A stretch of DNA of 64,000 nucleotides from Pagrus major (GCF_040436345.1 NC_133224.1:14159703-14223702); one strand, 5' to 3'. Shown: positions 1-13,195, numbered from the stretch's first letter. Notes: generated from the sequence alone by a model not told the origin. Program-made: numbers and translations.

Positions 1-1634
1 AGTGTCACTTACTGTTAGGTTAATACTTTGTTCACCATGAGACAAAAAAGCTCCAAAATGTCATATCTAGATATTCCTCTTAAAGCAGACACAAGGAACT
101 CTTTATTTTATTTTGTTGATTCTGGCAGCCCCTGTGGTCAAAAGCGGTATAAACACTGCAGCCTCCTGTCATAAAGATCTTGACCTGTCTCGCACATTTA
201 TTTTTGTGCAATTTGACAGTGAGTGAAAGAAAGGTGCAACATATTTTTTGTATGCTACTTGACTGACTGCAATAAAAAAAATATAAAAGTCATATAAAAG
301 ATGTAAGAATTGGTATATTTTGCAATTTGCCGCCACAACAGGTTCTTACTGCATTTCACTTATAGACCACTGTCATAAATATGGACTGCTTTACACAAAA
401 ACCAGCCAGTCCCCACTGTTGTTAACACAGCCGAAGCAAGTGCAACAACACAAGACGTTTAACTTAGCAAGCCAGCTAATATTACTAGTCCAACAGAATG
501 AAAGCCAGCCCAGTGTCTGACTTGCAGCCTTTTATTTAGCTAAGCTCTCACCAAGGACTTAAAGCCAGTCTGACATTTATTCTTGCTTTGTTCCTCTCTT
601 TTTATCTTCTCAGTTTCCTCCATCTCCTCTTTGTTTTTCACCTCTGTAATGATGTCAGCAGAGGCTGCTGAGCCCGGTTCTGTCGCCCTCTCGCCCGGCT
701 GCCTCCTCCTGGCAGTCCTAAGCTCCTGTGCCAGCGGTGTGAACCCCAACAATCCTTCAGTGCTTCAGGCTCCCAGTCCAGTCTGGGCAGAGTCAGCTAG
801 CTGCACGGCTAACTGAGCAAACTAGCTAATTGCAGCTACAGTTAGCAGCCGTTGGCAGTTATTTAGCAGCAGGTACAGCTCTTTATCCAGCAGGAAACTC
901 TGTAAATCATGAGAGCTGAAGCTGAGCAGCCTGAGGACATCAGGGGAGGAAAAGCCAGAAAACATTTTCTCCATAAAATCTGATCCAGTTTCAGCCGACA
1001 TAGTTAGCGGTGGGTGACATGGTGTAAAACGACATGCACTTTTTGCAGGAGATTGTACTCAACCAAGTTGCACAGTGCATTCCCTATTACAATCAGTGTA
1101 CCTTCGAATTGAATTTAAAACTTTTTTTGCTCTTTTGTGTTTAGAAAAATAGGTTGTAATGTACTCACCATTAGATATTCCAAAAAGTCACAAATATTGA
1201 GCATATGTAAAATGTTAATTTTAGTATGATTATGCGTTAATGATACTTAACACAGCTTTTCTATTAGGCTATGTTACCACTGTAATGGAGGGATGATTAG
1301 ACAAACTGTAATGACCATTTCAGTCATGATGCTGTTGTAGTTAAATGGGTAATGCAGGTAATGCAAGTATCATCTTAATATTTTGTCAGACTGAATCATA
1401 TCATTATGTCTACTCCAAGTCTGACACCAAACCTACTGTATGTGCTGGGTATCAATAGTAAATTAGAATTTTCCATTCTCTTATTAACACCTGGGACTGT
1501 TCCACCTTGATGACAGTGAAAATGTGATGTAAAGGTATCAGGTCCAGCACTTTGATGTACTGCCTGGTCCATACCATGTATATGCACTGTGGGATCCCTC
1601 ACCTTTGCTGGAGTCTGGCTCCCTCTGTTGGCAG
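1..1634. other. Left flank without a confident exon
   Basis: No exon of the neighbouring WD40 gene could be placed here. The stretch is AT-rich apart from about 600-1000, which is richer in GC and contains one short minus-strand reading frame listed separately. The first supported splice acceptor of the WD gene lies at its right edge, so this is probably intron of that gene or sequence between more distant exons. Nothing else was recognised. Confidence 0.5.
822..1001 (-). other. Short unexplained reading frame (59 aa)
   Basis: An ATG-to-stop frame of 59 codons reads MSAETGSDFMEKMF at its start, followed by a leucine-rich amphipathic stretch (DVLRLLSFSSHDLQSFLLDK). A second minus-strand frame follows at 540-752 with a charged end (KNKEEMEETEKIKREEQ). 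I do not recognise either as a known family. The pair could be the start of a minus-strand gene continuing off the window, a decayed retrocopy, or transposon leader sequence. No splice sites were established. It is reported because the composition looks more protein-like than its surroundings. Confidence 0.15.
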
Positions 1635-4600
1635 GTATGCTGTGTGCCGCTCCATCAGAGCTGGGACGGTGTACGTGTGGAACTTGACCAGGCGGCGTTT
1701 CACCTGCCGACCTGTCAGAGTGGAGCACGGCCTCTACAGCAGCACTGATGTGATGCTCGCCCATGACTTCAAACTTTACATCTTCACAGACAGAAGCACA
1801 AACAGCAGCATGGAGCCATCATTTCGATTCAGGGTGAGACTGTGTTTGATGTACAGTTTCTTAGATTTATCTGCTCATTTGGAGTCTGTGTGTTCAGTAG
1901 GCTGTGAGTTGGATGGAATCCTACACTCTGTCATAATAACACTGATACGTTATGTCTGACCTCCCAGACTCTTCTGGTGTATGATTTGATTAAGCGGAGC
2001 TATGTGAAGAGACAGACTGGGCTCGCAGTAATCCCCTGTCCTCAGCATGAGTACCGTCTTCTGGAGGATGCACGCACTCTTCTGGGCCTATCAGAGACCA
2101 GGTGAGAGTTATACCTATGAAATACAGGGAGCATGAAAAGTCTGCAATTATGAGGATATTTCACAACATATGAGAGGAGAAAAAGTTTTTGAAAATGTGG
2201 AAATCAATTTTATGGTTTTTAAATTAAACGATGGTTCCAATTACGACATGCAGTTGTTTAAATTCACGGTATGTAATTTCTGTCACTAGGGGTCTTTTAA
2301 TCAGGAGTTATCTTTATTGTTAAGCAACCAACATCGGTGATGAAAATCTGTCGATGAGATTCATTCATCATTCACAGACAAGGTTATGTTTCTAAGTGTT
2401 ATTCAGGGTTTTGTTGAATCATGTTCACCGACTCCCTCCCTGATGTGAGGTTTTCCTGGAAGTTATGGTGACAGGTGACCAAATGAAAAACACTTTTTAC
2501 CTTGTGTAATGAAGGTCCTTTCATTACCACTTTGCGTAGCACATATGTTAACAATTAATAATAGAATAAGACACTAACCCAGAAGATTGAAATGTTTTAT
2601 TGAAATTGTTACATTTTGCTGATGCTGTTTAAGTAGATACCTCCTCAGTGGTGAAAGGTTTCCTGTAAGACAAACACTCATTCAGTTTGTCTCTGTGGCT
2701 GTGTCCCAATTCAGGGGCTGCATCCTTCAAAGTACGCATTTGAAGGCCAATTACGTCACAACGCCGCGTGAAGGCTGTCCCAATTCCAAGGCTCCTCCAA
2801 ATGCACCCCACAAATGCAGCCTTCTTTTCCCTCTTTTTAGAGGACGCACCGCTACTATCCTTCGCGGCCTCCCATATCCCAAGATCCTTTGTACGCCCGA
2901 AAAAGAAGAAAGAAAGAAAATGGCGACATCAAGTGGTGTAGATCATCACTTTCGCGGGCCTGGGCAGCAGAAATCGTGACGTAAGGGTAAGGGCGGGAAC
3001 ATCTGGTGACGCAACCAGGAAATGCTCCGAAGGCTAGACCGTCCCATTTAACAACGGTTGACGCGGCTTTCGAAGGTCTCTCCGAAGGACTGGCCTTCGA
3101 AGGCTGCAAAGGCCGGGTCCTTCGAAGGATGCAGCCCCTGAATTGGGACACAGCCAGTTAGTTAAACACAATGAAGTAATCAGAATTCCTTTATTTGTCC
3201 CGCCAATTGGGAAATTTCTTTGTTACAGCAGCCAAAGGTCAGGAATATTACAATAAACAATAAAAAAAAATAAATAAATAAAATAAAAAGATAATAGAAT
3301 AGACTATATACATAATATTTACAATATGAACAGTGTAATTATAAACAGTGTGGGCAGTGTATTTTTATTTACAAATAAAACTGTCCAGTTAGTGCAAACC
3401 AAAGAGAATGAGAGTGGGATATGTGTAGCGTTTGAGTGCACATGTGAGGTCTACTGGGAGCAGTGCTGGTTGTACAGTCTGACAGCAGCAGGAAGGAAGG
3501 ACCTGCGATACCTCTCCTTCACACACTTGGGATGTATCAACCTGTCGCTGAAGGAGCTGACCAGTGCGGTGATAGTGTCCTGCAGGGGGTGGGACTCCTT
3601 CACCAGCAGCGATGACAGCTTATCCATCATCTTGCTCTCTCCCACCACCTGCACTGGATCAAGAGGGCATCCCAGGATGGAGCTGGCCTTCTTGATAAGT
3701 TTATCAAGTCTCCTCCTACCTGCTGCCGAGATGCTGCTGCTCCAGCAGACTACACCATAGAAAATGGCTGATGCCACCACAGAGTCATAGAAAGTTGTCA
3801 GGAGTGCCCCCTGCACTCCAAAGGACCTGAGCTTCCTCAGCAGATGGAGTCTGCTCTGACCTTTCTTGTATGTTGCTGCAGTGTGATCAGTCCAGTCCAG
3901 TTTATTGTTCAGGTGAACTCCCAGGTACTTGTAAGATGTCACCATCTCAATGTCTGTTCCCTGGATGTTCACCTGTGTGCAGGGTTGTCTGTGCCTGCGG
4001 AAATCCACCACCAGCTCTTTGGTCTTCCCGGTGTTGAGCTGGAGGTGGTAATGATGGTTATGGTATAAAGCACTACATACAACATGTTAGTTTACTGATT
4101 TGTGGCTGACTGTGTGTACTCACCTGTTGTGTCTCCTCTTCAGGGTGTTCTGGGCAAAAGAGTCCCCAGGGCAACAAAGCACAAATTTAAAGGTTCCAGG
4201 AGATACCACCTGTTGATTGGTGTAGGGGTGTCTGGGACTTTAGTTTGTTTGTCAGGGTTGCTAGGATTGACTGGTATGGTGTAAGATAAAATAAGATCAG
4301 GTAGAATAATTTATATTAGTATAATCTAGGTGTATCCTGATGTATTTGTGTTCGTTGTGTTAGTTTGCTGTCAGGTGTGGCGCAGATTCCCCTATACTGT
4401 GGGAGGGGTAGAAGTTAATGGCAGTGGCAGGCTATATAAGGCAGCCAGTTTCCAGCAAGCACGGCCACTGCCAGGACTCCATGTAGCTCGTTGTAATGTA
4501 GTTCTGTTGTATGTTAAATGTTGGTGAAAATAAACACTCGATTTGGTTTGCATCAAACCTCTGCCTCAGACTCTAGCTTCAAATATCCAGCCGTCACACA

Positions 4601-7600
4601 GCCATCCTTGTATAGAATTATATATATATAAAATAAAGGTCTTGTCTTTTTTAGACATTTTAATGTAGAAATGTTTTATATCGCATTATATAGCATTATA
4701 TCTTTAATTTGAGGCTATTGAGGCCTGATGACCCAGACACCCTACAGTACATACAGTCCTCTCTAAAACTATTGAGGCCAATTCCTTTATTTTGGCTGTA
4801 CACTGAAAACATTTGGGTTTGACGCCAAAAGATGAATATGATACAAGAGATCAGTATGTCAGCTTCCATTTCCAGGTATTTACATCTAGATCTGTTACAA
4901 AACTTAGAAGATGGCATCATTTGAAACAGAACACCACATATTTTGGCGAGCAAAAGTATAGGAACAGGTAGACTTAAAATTCAATTTAATTAAAAATTAA
5001 TTAAAGTGAATAATACTTAATATTTAGTTGCAAATCCTTTGCAGTCTTCTTTTGTGATGCTTTCCAGGCCTCACCACAGCCTCTTTCAGTTGTTGTTTGT
5101 TTCAGGGGGTTTCTCCCTTCAGTCTCGTCTTTAGCAGGTAAAATGCTCAATAGGGTTTAAGTCTGGAGATTGACTTGGCCAGTCTGAAACCTTCCACTTC
5201 TTTCCCTCGATGAACTCCTTGGTTGTTTTGGCAGTGTGTTTTGGGTTGTTGTCTCGCTGCATGATGAAGGATCTCCCGATCAGTTTGGTTGCATCTATTT
5301 TTAAATTGGCAGACAAAATGTTTCTGTAGACTTCTGAGTTCATTTTGCTGCTTCCATCATGTGTTACATCATTAATGAAGATCAATGAGCCCATCCCAGA
5401 AGAAGCCATGCAAGCCCAAGCCATGATATTACCTCCACCTTGTTTCACAGATGAGCTTGTGTGTTTGGGATCATGAGCAGATCCTTTCTTTCTCCACACA
5501 TTAGCCTTTCCATCACATTGGTAAAGGTTCATCTGTGTCTCATCAGTCCATAAAACTTTGTCCCAGAACTTTTGAGCCGCGTCTCTGTACTTTTTAGCAA
5601 ATTCCAATCTGGCCTTCCTATTCTTATTGCTAATGAGTGGTTTGCATCTTCTGGTGTGGCCTCTGTACTTATGTTCCTGAAGTTTTCTGCGGATGGTGGA
5701 TTGTGATACCTTCACTCCTGCCCTCTGGAGGTTGTTGGTGATGTCACTGACAGTTGTTTTAGGGTTTTTCTTTCATCATCAACTGCTGATGTTTTCCTTC
5801 TTCTACCAGTTCGACATCTGTTGCTGAGTACACCAGTGGTTTCTTTCTTCTTCAGGACAGTCCAGATGGTTGCACTGGACATGGCCAATGTTTGTGCAAT
5901 AGCTCTGAGTGATTTTCCATCTTCTCTCAGCTTCAAAATTGCTTGCTTTTCCCCCATAGACAGCTCTCTGGTCTTCATGTTGGTTACACCTGTTTAACTA
6001 TAAATGCAGTCTGCAAAGGCAAAACCTAAAGCTGAAACTGAGAGCAGACATTGAGCACTATTTATTGTTTGAATAATCAATGTAATAGGACACACCTGGG
6101 CAGCAAAAAACACCTGTCAGTCACGTTCCAATAGTTTTGCTCACTTGGGTGGGTTCAAACAAAAAGGTGCTATCTTCTAAGTTTTGTGTCAGGCCTGGAC
6201 GAAAATGAGGACTCAGATGCAGAGGATATAACTTTAAGCACACTTTATTGAAATCGGCTCCTTCTTTGAAGAGTGATAAATGAATGAGCTGTGAAACACT
6301 TACTATTCTTACGAGACCTGGCTAGAATGACGGGGAGGAATAACACTTCCCAAAAGAGGGAAAACACACATAAAAGGGAGGGACAATTATACTAGAAACA
6401 AAGAAAACAGAAGACTAGGCTAGAAATAAAAACTCTCACAAGGAGGAAAACAAAAGGCTAGATAAATAACACAAAACGCTCCCGAAGGAAGAAAACCGAA
6501 TCTAAGAAAACAGGACAAAAGAAAAGGCTCACCTAAACAGGGGCTCTACTACTATCTAAAACTACCTAACAAAAAATCACTCCGCAAGCGGGAGGAAAAA
6601 AAGCAGAAACAACAAAATACAAAATGAACACTAAACTAGAAAAGATTATCAACAAAAATCACTCTTAAAGAGGAAGCAGAAAACAACTTACGTGGCAAAA
6701 TAATTTCTCTTTGGCAAAACTGACTATGACGATGATTAAGGGCTTGGGTGCACGGACAAGGACGAAACACTTTGGCACAAGACAAAGGGAAGACGCCGAC
6801 TAAATACACGAGGGAAATGGGGAACAGGTGGAAACGATCAGGGATCAGGTGAGACAATCAGACCGGTGACACATGAGGAAGGGCAAGTGACCTGAAACGA
6901 GAGGAGAGTTAGATTTCAAAATAAAAAAGGAAGTAACGAGACAAAACCCCAAGACAAGACAAACCTCACCGCGGTGTGACATTTTGTAACAGATCTAGGT
7001 GTTAATACCTGGAAATGGAAGCTGACATACTGATCTCTTGTTTCATATTCATCTTTTGGTGTCAAACCCAAATGTTTTCAGTGTACAGCAAAAATAAAGG
7101 AATTGGCCTCGCTGTTTAGTAGTGTTGGAGGGGATTGTATACAGAACCCCTGTTAAATTCCTCTGTGTTGGATGTTGTTGCAGAGATCATCTGATCCTGT
7201 GGGATCTGGACTCTGGCTCCGTCAAACATGAGATCAAACCGTCCCACAGAGGGTCGCTTGTGTGCAGCAGCTCAGTCCAAGAGCTGCAGCCTGATGTGAC
7301 ACCACGCAGGGACACATGTGAGCTGCCGGATTCCTCCAAGTGTTAACACATATTTCCATGATGATGGAAAATTTAACTATTTAAAATTCACATTTGACCT
7401 AAGTGATTTACAGAGAGCAGTATCAGCAATAATTGTCTAATTGTCCAATTGTTTCCCTCCCTGCCACAGTGATGCCGTGGGACATTCGCACAGAGAGCCA
7501 GTCTGCAAAGAAGAGGAGGCTGGAGAGAGAGGCACAGAGGGAGAGAGAGGCGACAAGGAGGCTGGACAGAGAGAAATACAACTGTATAGAGCAGTACCTC

Positions 7601-10600
7601 CTCAGTGGAGATGAACAGGTACGCAGCAAATAACAATGCACAGTAAGAGGACAGGATAACTCATCTAAATCTAAACTCTTATCTGCAGATTATATTGCCA
7701 TGTTTTTACACTGGTAAAGGAATGCCATATATTTGTTGTGTACTTACAGTATTCCAACAATGGCTTTAAAACATTACCTCATCTGTGAACGTTTGTGCCT
7801 GAGTAACATCAAATGGACTTCCATCAGTAGTGGTGGTTGTTAAATGGTGTGTTCACTACCAGTGAAGCAAATTGTTTTACTCGCGCAAGTAATGCAAATA
7901 AACACAAATGATCCCGCGGTCAATCTTGTACATGTAACGCCCCAAACAGTCAGATTACTTTACTGTACATTAGCCGTAAGCTAGTGAGCAACAACACACA
8001 CCAAGGGTGTGTGAGTGTGTGTGTTTGAATTCAGGTCAACCTCTGACTGACCTCAGCACTCAGCAGAGACTCTGGTTCTCTCTCTTCTTTCCCCCTCTCC
8101 TCTCTGTAATGTTATGTTCATGAAGTAAAGTACATTTCCCCTCCAGCTCCAGTCAGCAGTCAACATTACAGAACATAAACACCCGACAATGGAGGTCACC
8201 TCCACTGATCACTGCTGCAGTCAGGTTGATAAACAGGAGTGAAGATAAAAAGTAATCTCTGAGCTCTCCTCCCATTGGTAAACCGCTCTGGATCAGAGCA
8301 GAATCTGATGTGACTATGGCTGTTTATTCCTCCAGAAGGTCTGGCTCTGCCCTTTACCCTCTCCTCCAGAGCTGCCCATACCATATTGTGCATTTAAAGT
8401 GTTTTAAATTGCTTAAGGTGTTACAGGGCATAAGGTCTTGTTTAAATTTTATATCATGTTTATTATCAAATAAATGCAGAAATAAATCAGCCTTTATTTG
8501 ATACCAACAGTAGAAAGATGACAGGAAATATGGGAGAGAGAGAGAGATGGGGACCAACATGGCAATTCTGGTCACTTTACTGTTGTTGAGATAAAGATTA
8601 TTTTGAAAACCAATCAGCACTTTCTGTCATTCTCTTTTAGCATTTTGCTTTAATCTGATAGTGGAGAAAGACAGTGGGATATACGACCCCAGCTAGAATC
8701 AATATTAAGGCCCAACCAGCATGTGTTTTATACTTATTTTACTTCATGTGTAAGATTTCACAACTTTTGAACAATAATTGTCAATGAAAAATATTGTTAC
8801 TGCTTAAATGTGTTGACATAAATGGCTTTGGTACATCAAGTTTGATTGTATTGTCAGTAGTTGTTGCGTTATTGCCGTCTACATTCCACTCCTTTATTTT
8901 GCAGGTGGTGGTGTGCTCCTATTTTGCTCATCACCTTAATGTCTTCAGCATGGTTTCACAAGAACACCTCCACATACTGGAGGATAAAACATCACTGCTG
9001 AGCCTCCGCACGGCAGCTATTACCTACACTGGCAGCCACTTGGTGCTGACCAACTATAAGCATGAGCAGAGGACTCCCTGCATCACCCTGTGGGACCTAC
9101 ACAAAGGAACGGTAGGATGCCACTCTTACATGTTTTTAGTTCATTAAAGTCTTTTGAACAATTATTCTTTGTATTTGTCAGTTCTCTGGTGACCAACATA
9201 GCACATATGTGATTGTTTTTTGGATGATTTAAGATTTCATATTGACCTCAGGTTATGTTTTGCGCATATTATTTTAGGTGATTAAAAGACTGAGGAACGA
9301 GGCTGGAGTTTGCTGCGTAGCTATCACAGACAATGCAGACAGAGTCGTCTTTGGGGTCACAGGAAGCAACAGGCATGTTACTATTCATCACCTCACCAAT
9401 GTGTCCTATCATTATTACACTGATTACACAAGTCATATGTCTCACTTAGTCGTGAAAGTCTATCTCAGTTCACTGCAATGCTGCCTTGCTACAACACTTG
9501 ATGGCTTCAACTTCCTGCAACAACACAGATAAGACTGAACCTTGGACCACCAACAGCTCAGATCACTGATTAATGAAACGTTCACACACAGGAGTTTGAT
9601 TTTTTTAACTTTTGATTCATCACTGATTCATCATTTACAAATAAGAACAACAACTTGGTGGCTCACAGTGAACTTCAACAGACTTGTGGAAATCAAAAAA
9701 AGAGCTGATTTCAAATAGGAGATTTTCATAATGATACAGGATGCAATTTGTTCATCTGTATGCATTCTATATGAGGAAGCTACAATGAACTGAAGACTTG
9801 GAGTTGTGTTAAAGACTGGAGACTGTCAGTAGTTGAGCTTACAGTTTAGCCTAGCAGCCTCCTGCTTTACACAGGGAGCTTTTATAACATTCTTACTATT
9901 ACACACTAATATTGCCTCTTCAGATAATAGCACCCTAATTAACTTTAAATCTCTAATGTCATGTTTGGTTATGTGATTCAGGCATCATGTAATTTGTTTA
10001 TATAATAATATAAATATAATAATCACTGTGTGTAAAAGAGTGTACCGGTCAACAAAATAAGAGTGAATGCTGCACACAGCTTTCTCTCTTTTGCCTGTCA
10101 GCAGGCACTAAACTTTAATTACTGACAATATTACCTTACCTATTGATATCCACCTGTGTGCTGTCTTTGGGAACAGCTGTCTGGATGAAAGGTCTCTAAC
10201 AGGAGCTGATACAAGACTTCATCATGTTAATACTTTGAGTATGACATCTGACGTCAACACATCAGGCTCCAACATCATCTGATCTAATTCATCTTCTTTT
10301 TTAGGCTAATTTGTAGTAATTTATTTTGGGTTGAAAATATTGTGGTGCTCAGCCCCATCAGCAGCCACAGAGCTGGAGGCTGTGCCTAGTTCCCAAATGT
10401 GCTAGCTGTTAGAATTACAGACTGGCTATATTTTTACCTCTTTATGTTTTCAAGTTTAAAATGAAGTAAAAATTCCAGCCCCACTCCCTACCCCAGTAAC
10501 TTTATACTGTCCCTTAGCTGCCCTGTCTTTAGTTCCTCTTCTTCAAAAGGCTCTAATACATCAGGAGAACATCTAGCTCCACTTTGTATACTACTATAGT

Positions 10601-13195
10601 TCTTTAGAAGCTCCAGAAAAGGCTAGAAAGTGGACCTTGAGTTTTTTTGTTGTTTAACTGGGACTGAGGTTTGTTTTTCTGAGTTTATTAAAAAATATTA
10701 ATCAGCAATAAAATCCACGGCTTATGCCATACACCAACTAAACTGACAGATGAATATTTAGGCAGCTAAAATGGTCTCCAGGTGGTTCTTAAATTTTTAA
10801 TCTTGGGCGGCTTACAGGTTTCATTAACGTCACGTTCTTTTGCAACACTTCATTACTGAGATAATTTTATAGCATATAAAAAATAATTTGCTTTACTGTG
10901 ACTGGCTAAAATGCAGTTAGATGGCTAAATATGTACTCATAAAACTAAAGTTACATCAAGTAACTACTGATTTCCTCGCTGACTCCGACTTCAGTAAGAC
11001 AAACATTTGGAACAAAGCAGCCCAAAATCTCCGATGTTGTCTGCAAGAACCAACACAAACGTCTTCATCTACTCTCACCATCAGAGGACGTGAAGACCCA
11101 GAAGATCAACTTTTTTGTGACAGAAAACTATAAAAATCTTTTACTTCGCAACCATTTTACTTCGTACTGCTTTCTCAACAAGGGCCAGCAACGTAAAAAT
11201 CAGGATGCACTTAAAAACTCAAGGATGGATTGTTACCCAGTTCAAACTTTGAACTTTTTTTTTGCCATTTATTTATGTTGTTTTAATCTTTATTTTGTAA
11301 TTTAGCCTGTTGAACTTGAGTGTTAGCATGCACGGCTAATGTGGCTAGCATTTATTGTAGTTACAAAGTGCATATTCATAAATACATTTGCATTTAATCA
11401 GCCTATAACCAAACTAATTTGGAGAGCACAAGAGTTGTGAAGGGATTGAATAAGAAAATACAGTTCATTTATCACTCAGGCCCTTTACTGGGTGAATCCA
11501 GCCCTGCTGTCAGCTTTCACACTGTAACATAAACCTTTCACACCACAACATGTTGTCTGGGATGCTGATGGCACTCCCATTCCACCAGCATTTTTAATAA
11601 GACAAACTCAATAGTGAATTCTGTTCTCAGTTTTAAATGTTAATTTGTAAAAATCATTTCTTATTTTTTAAGAATTAGTGTTGTTCATGTTTGCTCCTAT
11701 AGGCTGACATTGTGGGATCCTTTCAAGAGAAACTATAGGAGCATCTGCGGCTATGGGAACCTGACAATAGAAGTCTCCAGTAAGCTGTACATGACAGAAG
11801 GAGGAACCAAAGCCATCCTGCTGTCAGGTAGGAAACAGAACTAGAAGCTATTTAAAGCTCTTATAAAGGAATTGAAAGATTTATTAGGGCTTTAGTCATA
11901 TGACTGAGGTGTGTGTTTGACTTCACACTCTGGTGCTAAAAACCAGCTGTGACATTAAGTATCTTTCACAGTAAGGTGCCATATTACAGCATGCTTTCAC
12001 ATTTTCAAGCAAGTGTAATCAGTGTCGTCCCGGGCTGATGTAGAATACAGCTATTAGTTATTATATTAGTTTATTAGTTATTATAATCAAATAAAGGTGC
12101 CAATGGCCCATTTTTGTGCTGTTATGATCTATCATATTTGAACCAGCCACATTAAAGGGTTGATTGACCCACATTATTAAATAAAGAAAAAAATGATGCA
12201 GAAAGCTTCAAGGAAAATTTCACCCAAAAATGAAAATTCTGTCATTATCTACTCATCCCCATGGTGATGGAAAGTTGTTTCATGATTCACAAAACATTTC
12301 CTGAGGTTCACAGCAAAGCAGCATTGCATCATTCTCCTAAACAACTGAAGTAGCTGGGGAAAAAAATAACCCCACAAAAAAACACATAAATTGGGGGGGG
12401 TGTTTGTTTTGTTTTGTCAGGTTGTTTTTTTTACATTTTGATGTGCAACATAGCCACTTAAGGTTCATTCCAAGGTGATGAAAAAACAGTGATTCTTAGT
12501 TTCAGGTGATTATATATGCACTAATGAAAACATAATTATGAATATTTCATTTCATTTCTGACAATAAATCCACCTTAAAAACACACTTGCAGTACCACAA
12601 TTAACCACGTGTCACCAAATCACCCAGAACTGAAGTCTGCAGGATAGACCTCTTCCACTGCAGCCATTTTGACATGAAATAGTAGGTAAACACGTTGTTA
12701 CTAATGACATTAATTAAGGTTCTGTTTTATTTAGGTACAGAGCCTAATTATTGTGATTAGTAACACCTGTGTTCATGTCAAAATGGCTGCTGTGAAAGAA
12801 GTCTTCATGACACATCACCCCACAAAAACTACAGCACTAAAAATCTGTCTAAGACCAAAACTATGCACACCTGGAAACATATTGATTTTCATATCATAAA
12901 AAGCACAATATGTCCATGTGACTTTTTATGTTGCCATAATAATCCAGGACAGTTGAGCCTGTGGGACCTGGAGGCATGTAGCATCCTGTCTGTGCTCTCC
13001 CTGGATACACATGTCGGCTGTATGAGGCTGCTCCGTGGACGTGAGATCTGTGTCCTGCTCGGCCTCAGCCACAGCCCCGCCCTCATCAACATCAGGCCCA
13101 CATCCAGGACTGTCAGCTCAGCAACTCAAGCCTCCAGAGACGGAGAACTGTTTGGAGAGTCCAGCAGCAGTGAAGAAGAGGAGGAGGACTCTTAG
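1635..13195 (+). CDS. WD40-repeat protein, C-terminal part (NACHT/WD-like)
   Basis: Nine exons form a continuous frame: 1635-1833, 1968-2101, 7184-7317, 7470-7618, 8905-9111, 9278-9372, 11703-11827 and 12948-13195 give eight, with earlier exons off the left edge. About 430 residues are visible. They contain repeated WD40 blade signatures: VYVWNL, LILWDLDSG, ITLWDLHKG, LTLWDPFKR and LSLWDLEA. Between blades is a basic, probably helical segment (KKRRLEREAQREREATRRL). The protein ends in an acidic tail, SSSSEEEEEDS. Such C-terminal beta-propellers occur in NACHT-WD (NWD1/NWD2) ATPases, where the propeller acts as a sensor or scaffold. The NACHT domain itself is not in the window, so that assignment is inference. 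Any large WD protein remains possible. The intron after 9372 has a GC donor. The 5.1-kb intron from 2102 to 7183 is packed with transposons. The gene is convergent with ing2. Confidence 0.72.
2696..3155. mobile_element. Non-autonomous DNA transposon with ~33-bp inverted ends
   Basis: The element starts with TGGCTGTGTCCCAATTCAGG and ends with its reverse complement, then continues in both arms as GGGCTGCATCCTTC. Its 460-bp interior is rich in GAAGG/CCTTC blocks and has no reading frame of a transposase. It is therefore a MITE-like foldback. No clear target-site duplication was found, so I cannot assign a superfamily. It sits in an intron of the WD40 gene. Confidence 0.7.
3172..4053 (-). mobile_element. 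5'-truncated L2/CR1-type LINE
   Basis: On the minus strand a 186-codon frame at 3451-4011 matches the C-terminal end of fish non-LTR retrotransposon ORF2. It has the characteristic YKYLGVHLNNKLDW motif, the YKKGQSRLHLLRKLRSF block and the terminal RRSFLPAAVRLYN motif. Downstream on the same strand (leftward) is an AT-rich tail reaching a TTTATTTGTCCC-type L2 3' terminus near 3180. The endonuclease and reverse transcriptase catalytic parts are missing, as expected for a 5'-truncated insertion. L2 (Maui-like) is the likeliest clade; CR1/Rex1 are alternatives. Confidence 0.8.
4111..4600 (+). mobile_element. LTR-like block, probably a solo LTR (fossil)
   Basis: This ~490-bp block has the layout of a retroviral-type LTR: a TG-rich start, a TATA motif (CTATATAAGG, about 4431), a polyadenylation signal (AATAAA, about 4530) and an end in CACA about 70 bp further on. 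No internal gag or pol sequence adjoins it, so it would be a solo LTR, probably from a Gypsy-like element. I could not identify a target-site duplication, which lowers confidence. Confidence 0.45.
5131..5978 (-). pseudogene. Tc1 transposase, frameshifted
   Basis: The N-terminal frame (5712-5978) has the paired helix-turn-helix DNA-binding region of Tc1 transposases (GEKQAILKLREDGKSLRAIA). The second frame (5131-5715) continues from MKVSQSTIRRKLQEHKYRGH and carries the catalytic motifs WTDET, QRDNNPKHT and SPDLNPIEH, which hold the DDE acidic residues. The two frames overlap near 5712, so one frameshift separates them. A second disruption follows right after NPIEH, where the expected C-terminal ~35 residues fall out of frame. 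The copy is therefore unlikely to make active enzyme. Confidence 0.93.
6187..6981 (-). mobile_element. Solo LTR inside the Tc1 end (fossil)
   Basis: A 795-bp insert begins TGTCAGGCC and ends GTGTGACA, so it has the TG...CA termini of LTRs. It is flanked by a 5-bp duplication TTTTG (6182-6186 and 6982-6986). Removing the insert and one duplicate restores the inverted repeat of the host Tc1. Read on the minus strand it has a polyadenylation signal about 60 bp before its 3' end. No internal coding sequence is present. It most likely derives from a Gypsy-type retrotransposon and is younger than the Tc1 copy that holds it. Confidence 0.82.
7764..8405. repeat. Dispersed ~630-bp repeat, copy 1
   Basis: This block matches 49453-50066 over most of its length, for example the shared GTCAACATTACAGAACATAA and AATGGAGGTCACCTCCACTG segments, with small insertions and deletions. 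No coding frame is shared. It is a dispersed non-coding repeat of unassigned class, lying in an intron of the WD40 gene. Confidence 0.8.
9373..11702. other. Long intron of the WD40 gene, no gene seen
   Basis: Between the GC donor at 9373 and the acceptor at 11701-11702 lies 2.3 kb of AT-rich sequence. Two short overlapping plus frames near 10921-11305 look like chance frames. No transposon ends or RNA genes were recognised. Confidence 0.5.
12216..12352. repeat. Copy of the AAGCTCC/GTTTTGCTGTG repeat family
   Basis: An inverted copy of a repeat also seen at 18750-18881, 54365-54735 and 61151-61291. Shared parts are the TGATGGAAAGT segment, CACAAAACATTTC and the TTCTCCTAAACAAC end. It ends in the TTCACCCAAAAATGAAAATT motif. 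It lies in the last intron of the WD40 gene. Confidence 0.7.
12646..12805. repeat. Foldback repeat with ~30-bp arms
   Basis: The arm at about 12651-12681 (CTTCCACTGCAGCCATTTTG onward) is the near reverse complement of about 12771-12803 (CAAAATGGCTGCTGTGAAAG). Between them, TTGTTACTAATGA and GATTAGTAACACC extend the pairing. This is probably a small MITE. It has no coding content. Confidence 0.6.

Larger units (their letters stand above)
4754..7137 (-). mobile_element. Tc1/mariner transposon with ~220-bp inverted ends
   Basis: Both ends carry the same ~220-bp sequence in inverted orientation: the left end begins CAGTCCTCTCTAAAACTATT and the right end is its diverged complement, flanked on each side by TA. 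Inside is a Tc1-type transposase frame on the minus strand. The right inverted repeat is interrupted by a 795-bp LTR. Without that insert the element is close to 1.6 kb, the usual Tc1 length. It lies in the long intron of the WD40 gene. The arms still match well over most of their length, suggesting a moderately recent copy. Confidence 0.92.
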